Part shown: piece after piece, positions 58,301 to 64,000 of the stretch
Position numbering within the stretch: the stretch's first letter is position 1
Layout of the letters: the number at the start of each line of letters is the position of its first letter
Assembly: GCA_001600055.1 (NCBI GenBank)
Contig: BCIV01000006.1
Span: 434,001-498,000, forward strand
DNA length: 64,000 nt
Reading direction: 5' to 3'
DNA from: Filobasidium wieringae
Lineage: Eukaryota > Basidiomycota > Tremellomycetes > Filobasidiales > Filobasidiaceae
Program-made: the position numbers and the translations under genes
Notes under the pieces: model-generated
The model's input: the letters and a program-made list of their open reading frames with translations, nothing else
Databases searched by the model: none
Told to the model about the DNA's origin: nothing

Positions 58301-61300
58301 TGCTTGAGATCATAGGCGACCGTATTGCTCAAAATCCCGTCCATCTCTTCAAGGACCTGCAAAAACGCTAGCTCCACCCCAGGTACGTCCGCTTCTCTAG
58401 GTGCATCATCATACCGTTGAAGAATGCTGACATTGCGATCAATCTTGAGCGTGTTCAACTGTTCCGAAGACTGGCAGGCTTTGCTAGTATTCAGCAAGCG
58501 ACGGACCAAATGCGCAAGGTGTCGTAATCTATCGCTTTGTTCAAAGCTGCCGAGCATCTCCATAGTATCGACCGCGGGATGCATTGAGTATTCTGATAGC
58601 CGCGTGCCTAGGATTTGAGCAGTTTGGCGAACCAAGCTTCGCTTTCCATTACCAGAGGTTCCTACAAGGATTGTCAGCCATCCGGCTGAAACGGTTCGCA
58701 ACAACGCTTCTTGTGCCCGCAGGATTTGTGGAAGAACGACCAGTCGTTTGGTATCGTGCAAGGCAGACGACGTTCGAGCGGAGAAAGCATGCCCGACCTG
58801 CAATCCCCCTGTAGTGATACTTGGCCAAGGTTGTCTCTCGGAGTCTAATTCCATCTGCATTACATCCTGGAATAATTGTGTAACTGCCTTCTGGTCCGCT
58901 GCGGTACGGAATCGGGCTACGTAGACTGTGCGTACGGCATCAAGGAGGGGACTTTCTGTTTCGAAACCAGTTGGAGCAAGCATCAATCTGAAACAACGGA
59001 TGATGTCCCTCAGATTGAACTCCCAAGGACTACCTTCATATCCGAAAAGCCTATCGTGCATGACCGCTTGCTGAAGCCTACCGTTAAACTCTATGACACC
59101 GTTGATGATCGGTGATTCGACCTCAGGGTATAGGTGATAGCAAATGGTACGCAAATCAGATTGTTGATGCTCCTGGACGTAAACCTTCGTGAATCGATTT
59201 AGGAAGGATTTAGGAAGTCCTTTCCTACCGCCTCCCTGTTGTACTGGGTTTTGAGCAGCAAAGACACGGAAGTCGGGATGCTTGTCGAAAGATCGGCCTA
59301 GTTCCGGAATAAATACGCTCCCTCGATGATCTAGAACGGCGTTCAATCCCTCTAAAATGGCTTGAGAAGCAAGATTCATCTCGTCAAGAAGAACCCACTG
59401 GCCTTTGCGCATCGCTGTAAGGAACGCCGCGTCCTGCCAAGCGAATTCTCCAGCTTGTCCACCTGCAACCGGTAAATCAGATCCAAAGAGATCGATGAGA
59501 TCGGTTTGTTCCGACAGATTGATACGGCAGAGGTGTCGCCCAGAAGCATCAGCTAGAGCCTGGACTAGTGTGGTCTTACCCACACCCGGACTGCCTTCGA
59601 GCAAGATAGATTTGGGTAGTTGACAAGCACGTAGAACGCGTAAGAGGTTATCGAGCGTGGTGGGAGCTTGCATGGCAAAGGGCAGAGCTTGAGGATCATT
59701 TGGAACGGGTCCTTTTCGTAGCAGGAATGGTCCGATCCCAAAGTGTGATGATGTGGATATCACCTCGTCGGTCTTGCCAACCTCTGGATCGGTACTGGAT
59801 CGTAGAGAAGCGCTCAACCGTCGAACTTCAGATAATGCGCTTTCGCGCACGCTGGCGATTCTGTCCTTGCTGAGCCCGGCCAAACCTGGTAAGAGCTCTA
59901 ATCCGTCGATCACAATCAATCGAGCAGCATGTTCCTGTACTCAGAGGGATAATTAACAGATTGTCACATAAGGAAAAGCTAGGTGACTCACGAATATCTC
60001 TGGCAATGACATTCGCAACAATTCGATGCAGTTGTTTGAAAAGACAATCCAGGACTACATTACGCAAATGAGCTTAAGTGACAAGGGAGATCTTTTGAAA
60101 GAACATACCAAGAGATCACGCAACCCAATGCCAGATTGCGTGTGTTCAAGCACATTGTCATTGAACCAACGAAAGAAGCCGATGACCATGTTACTGCATT
60201 GTTTGAGCGATTCGGCTGTCCAAGACTGGTCCATAATCTGGAGTAGGTCATCGTAATCGGTTATTGCAGGTACCCATATTTCCGTAAACCGGTTACGAAG
60301 TGCAGGTGATAGTTCCTTTTTACCAAAATCTCCTCCGGGGTTCATGGTGGCAACGATTTGAAAGCCTGGGCTTCCTCTTATAACATCGGCGTCAGAACCT
60401 CCTTTCTCCGCCAACACGAGGGTCTTGGAAGGCTCAAGGACTGAGTTCAACCTTTCCAAGACCGAGTCATCTGCAAGGGAGAGCTCGTCAAGCAGAAGAA
60501 CACCACCCTGTCGCATGGCATGGACTAAAGGACCGTCATGCCATTCAAACAGGGCCTCGCACTGTGCCGCCTCCAATTTGTAGACTCGTAATCGTTCTGC
60601 GTGCAAAGGATCGGATACAGATCGTTCGAACCTCTCGATGGTTTCTGAGATCCACGCCGAGGATGGTGATGCAGGTTGAGCAATCTCGAAGCCCAGAGCT
60701 TCTAAAGCGAACGCTTGTAATTTTTGAATGACTGTCGTCAAACGGCCTGTACGGTCGCGCACTGGTCTTTGACTCCCAAGGATATCTGCCGTTTCCATAT
60801 TTTGATGACAACTGATCGAGTAAAGCTCCCTCTTCAAAACTTGCGCTAAGACTTCGCAGACTGAAGTCTTTCCCGCTCCAGTTTCACCTATCAACAGAAT
60901 CGGCTCGTCGTATCGAGCAGCGCTTGCTACCAAAGTAAACAGTCGCTGCATCGCAGTGGTCCACACAACTCGTTTGTTGTTTGTGGTAGGCATAGGAAGC
61001 CCTAGTCTTCCAAACGCACTGGATGCATCGGAAGAGATAGTGTAGAGCGATGTCTCGTCGATTTTGACTTTCATGGTGGTCTCCAAGACTTGCTTGACTA
61101 TCACCTTGTCCTCGTCTTTGCGCGCTCTTTCGGCGAGCAAGATATAACCATTCTCTGCGAGCTGCTGGTAACTCATGACATCTCGGCCAGCCCATCGGAA
61201 CAGATCTCTCAGAGTAGCGTAGGAGTCGCGCGATTCAAACATTCGAGCCGCCTGGCGAAAATGCTGCAGTTCCTGGAAGACTTGGACGATCTTTTGGGCG

Positions 61301-64000
61301 TATGAGGGTGCAATGACACATCGCTGGCAAAGAATGGTCTGCAGTTCTTCTTGCGGCACATCCTCGAAATGCACCTCAAGGAAACGATTTCTGAACGCCC
61401 GTGATAGTACTTTCCGTCCGGCATATAGTCCAGGCGGATTCTGCGTGGCGAATAACATGAAGTGCGGATGGGGACGGACAACTTCGCCTGTTTCAGGTAT
61501 TACGAGCTCACGGTTGTCATCCAGCAAGCGGTTTAGCGCCTCTAAGACATCGGTCGGAGCCAAGTTGAGCTCATCGAGTACAAGCCAATCACCACGTCGA
61601 ACGGCAGTAACCAAAAGACCCTCACGGAAGGCGAGCTTTCCAGTCGTCGGATCTGAAGCATATGTACCAAGATATTCCTGAATATCGGTATGTTCGTGAT
61701 TGTTGATACGTACAAACCGATGGCCAGTCTGCTTTGCCAGATATTCTACAGCGCTCGTCTTACCGGCTGATGTTGGTCCTTGTATCAAGACAGGATACTT
61801 GCCTGTAAGGATAATTCTAGCCAGATCAGACAACTTCCGTTGCACAGAAGGCGTGATGACGTAGGTTTGATCGGCAAGGATCGTTTCAGGCCCTCTCTTC
61901 AACCAGTAGTGACCGAATCTAACGAAATCTTCTTGATCCCGTCCCCCAGGAACAGTGGGTTGTTGCCGTAAAACCGCCTTCGGATTCCTAAGGCCATTGA
62001 GTAGATGCTTGACACATAAGTCGTGAGCCAACTTCATACTAGGTTCATTGAGTGACATGGTAAAGGTCATCAAACATCCCTCATATAGACCTCGGCGAAG
62101 ACCAAAGGTGGGCGCTACATCAACTGCAAATGTTAGTGCTCTTGCCAGTGTTCGCATGCTGAAATGCGGTGGGGTGTTGGTACCGTCCACGATGTCCCGC
62201 GCACGAGACAATCCTTTGATAGCCATATAGAATTCTGCCGTGTCAAGAATAGCAGAACGATCCCCAGCTACAGCGTCTCCGAGATACTGTTTTACGATGG
62301 CAATCAGTGCTTCGGTATCGTCGTCAGGCGGCGGTGAGTATATTTCGGTGAAGCGCATTCGCAACCCTGGAGGAAGATCTTTTTTACCGACGTCGGTTGC
62401 GGGATTCATGCACGCGAACATCCGAAAGTCAGGATGCCTCACGACCGGCTCAAGATCTCCCCTTTCTGTGAGGACGACTGAAGCATCGGCATTCTCCACG
62501 ATTGCGGAGAGGGACTCTAGCGTTTCCTGACTTGCCAGATTGACTTCGTCAAGGAGAATCCTACGAACGGAAGCTTGGTTTAGAATCGTAATCCGTGCAT
62601 TTCATCCTCACCAAATCCTTACCATTCGCCACAACGCAGAGCTTGAACCAAAGGTCCTTCCACAAACGCAAAGACGAGTTTGCCACCTGCTTTGACATGC
62701 TGCAATTCAAACGTGTCTACATCCTTTTGCAACTCATCCCATTCCTGAAGCAAAGTTTGAAGATCCGCTGTAGTTAGCTCTTCGTCCGCGACTTTTCTAC
62801 GTTTGCGAGATGAGCTCTCGCCGATATCGTCTGGTAGGGTTGTTTCGCCCAAAGCGTGGTCTTTACTAAGCAGGGGCAACAAGTGTTAGCGACCCATTAT
62901 ACATCCAAAAAAGGCGACTTACTTCACGAGCCGCTTTTGCACTCTATCTCTGGCCACTTTCCCAGCTTCTGTCCACATCTCGGTCACGCGCTTCCATCGA
63001 GTTGAGACGATGGCCTTTCGAATGCCCTCTTCGTACTTCTCGTTCTTCTTCCTGCTAAAGCTTCTTCGGAAGAGATCTAGCCATCGAGCGTGCAAATGAC
63101 GGGCGGGAATTGCAGCATCAACGGGCCGGAATCCACCGAGTAGATCAGCAGACTCGGTCTGCGTCGACAAGTTAATGACGGTGAGGGGACGATTCAGGAT
63201 AGACGCAACGTGCTGAACAGCGGTAGTCTTTCCAGTTCCGGTTTCTCCCACCAAGAGCATGGGTTCAGACAAGGAGATTCCCACAGCGATCCTTTCCAAT
63301 AAGATCGCAGAAGGCTTGGTCATGGCGTATGGTCGGGCCACTGGCTGATGATCATGGGGACGAGGGGCAAGTCCATGCAGAGAGGCTCTCCCGACTCTAA
63401 CCATACTACTTTGCCTCGCTCTAGCGTCTCCTTGTACTTCGACTTGTGGAATCCTTTTATCCAATAACCAGTCAGACCTCTCTTGTCCTAAACCGAGAGC
63501 GTCTCCCAAGATCCTAGCGATGGCTTGCCGCCGTTCGGCCTGAGCTGCTAGATGGTAAGGGAAAGATCCGAGGAAGATGTCGACAGCTTCCAGGAACACC
63601 TCGTCTTGCACCGATGGATTCGAAAATCGCATGACCTCAGCTGATGGATCGATATGCATAGCTATTTCGCCGGTAATGGGCAAGCACTTCTCCACTCTTG
63701 CACACCATTTCTCCAGATCTCTTAGACCATACGAACGTCTGGCTCCACTACCAGGGAGGGAAGTCTTTGCAAACTTCTGTTCAACTTCCTTGATCCGCTG
63801 ATAAGCCAGCGAGAGCGCTTGTACAGGTGGCCCAGCTAATCGAGGGTATTTCGCGTCCATGATGCTCTGTACCTCCAATTCAGATGGAGCAGGGAGGACA
63901 ATCTCGTGAAAGTAGTTGTGTCCCAAAAAGACAGCAGGAATAGAGTAGTCCGTCGTGTTGACCTTTCTCGTTGCAAACAGAGCGAAACCCTCTCCCGCTT
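49394..64000 (-). CDS. MDN1: Midasin (Rea1/Mdn1), giant AAA+ ATPase of 60S ribosome assembly, 5'-truncated
   Basis: Fifteen exons on the minus strand: from beyond 64000 to 62923, 62865-62623, 62560-60109, 60054-59992, 59934-57622, 57545-56978, 56918-56806, 56747-56640, 56573-56382, 56323-56265, 56208-56061, 56001-53084, 53025-52700, 52627-51010, 50951-49394. This gives 4584 visible residues in one frame; about 400-500 N-terminal residues are outside the window. It opens in the end of AAA1, then Walker A loops of AAA2 (GETGTGKT, near 63240), AAA3 (GPTSAGKT, 61770), AAA4 (GETGAGKT, 60875), AAA5 (GSPGVGKT, 59588) and AAA6 (GTSGNGKR, 58650). A long linker, a Glu/Asp-rich region (about 51010-51980) and the C-terminal MIDAS domain (LSLDDSRSM, near 50055) follow. 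Midasin uses ATP to strip Rsa4 and Ytm1 from pre-60S particles. AAA6 has Arg after the Walker Lys where Thr/Ser is expected. Confidence 0.95.

Noticed and set aside
1..64000. CRISPR arrays, insertion sequences, long terminal repeats, integrated virus
   Set aside because: No regularly spaced repeats, terminal repeats, transposase, reverse transcriptase or capsid motifs were found; the gene set is ordinary fungal nuclear.

Overview
The window is eukaryotic nuclear DNA, almost certainly from a basidiomycete fungus and probably a Tremellomycete-like yeast. The evidence is about 50% G+C, very intron-rich genes with short (roughly 45-100 nt) GT-AG introns, pyrimidine-rich leaders, and a fungal gene set (Tsc13, Mim2-like, Tvp38, fungal-type GH5 exo-glucanase, DPBB secreted protein, Abz2-type lyase, Dcs1/DcpS). 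Most genes look split into short ORFs only because of introns. I rebuilt exon chains by hand from splice signals, preserved reading frame and family motifs. Nearly all rebuilt chains sum to a multiple of three.

Layout. 1-5.1 kb: the 5' end of an unknown leftward gene, a long divergent promoter, then a forkhead transcription factor (+). 5.4-7.0 kb: a ten-exon SIRT1/Sir2-class deacetylase (+). 7.8-8.3 kb: a small secreted DPBB protein (-), followed by 1.8 kb without a gene. 10.1-14.2 kb: EXO5 and TSC13 (both -). 14.5-17.5 kb: a mitochondrial PPR protein (+), divergent from TSC13. 17.7-19.3 kb: a MIM2-like protein (-) and 5-formyl-THF cyclo-ligase (+), divergent across a C12 run. 19.4-23.9 kb: a multi-exon protein with helical, PH-like, disordered and coiled-coil parts (-), possibly a meiotic axis core protein. 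24.2-30.2 kb: a secreted S41 protease, a tetraspanin and a CobW/ZNG1-type metallochaperone GTPase (all -). 30.5-43.4 kb: a two-RRM SR protein, a Tvp38-type membrane protein, a Bur1/CDK9-like kinase and a GH5 exo-beta-1,3-glucanase (all +). 43.6 kb: an intron-containing tRNA-Leu(UAA) (-). 44.1-48.8 kb: 4-amino-4-deoxychorismate lyase and, just upstream, one open reading frame chain that fuses DcpS, a metallo-beta-lactamase-like domain and thiamine pyrophosphokinase (both -). 49.4-64.0 kb: midasin MDN1 (-), 5'-truncated by the window edge.

The most unusual object is the 931-codon DcpS-MBL-TPK chain at 45104-48799. The middle domain has no Met of its own before its zinc-ribbon-like start, and every exon junction keeps one frame. 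Other points of interest are 5- and 6-nt microexons plus a GC-AG intron in the CobW gene, a fungal EXO5 whose insertion carries UIM-like and SIM-like motifs, a stop codon embedded in a donor-like site at the end of the SR protein gene, and the candidate SYCP2/Red1-like axis protein. No CRISPR, insertion sequence, virus or toxin gene was seen.
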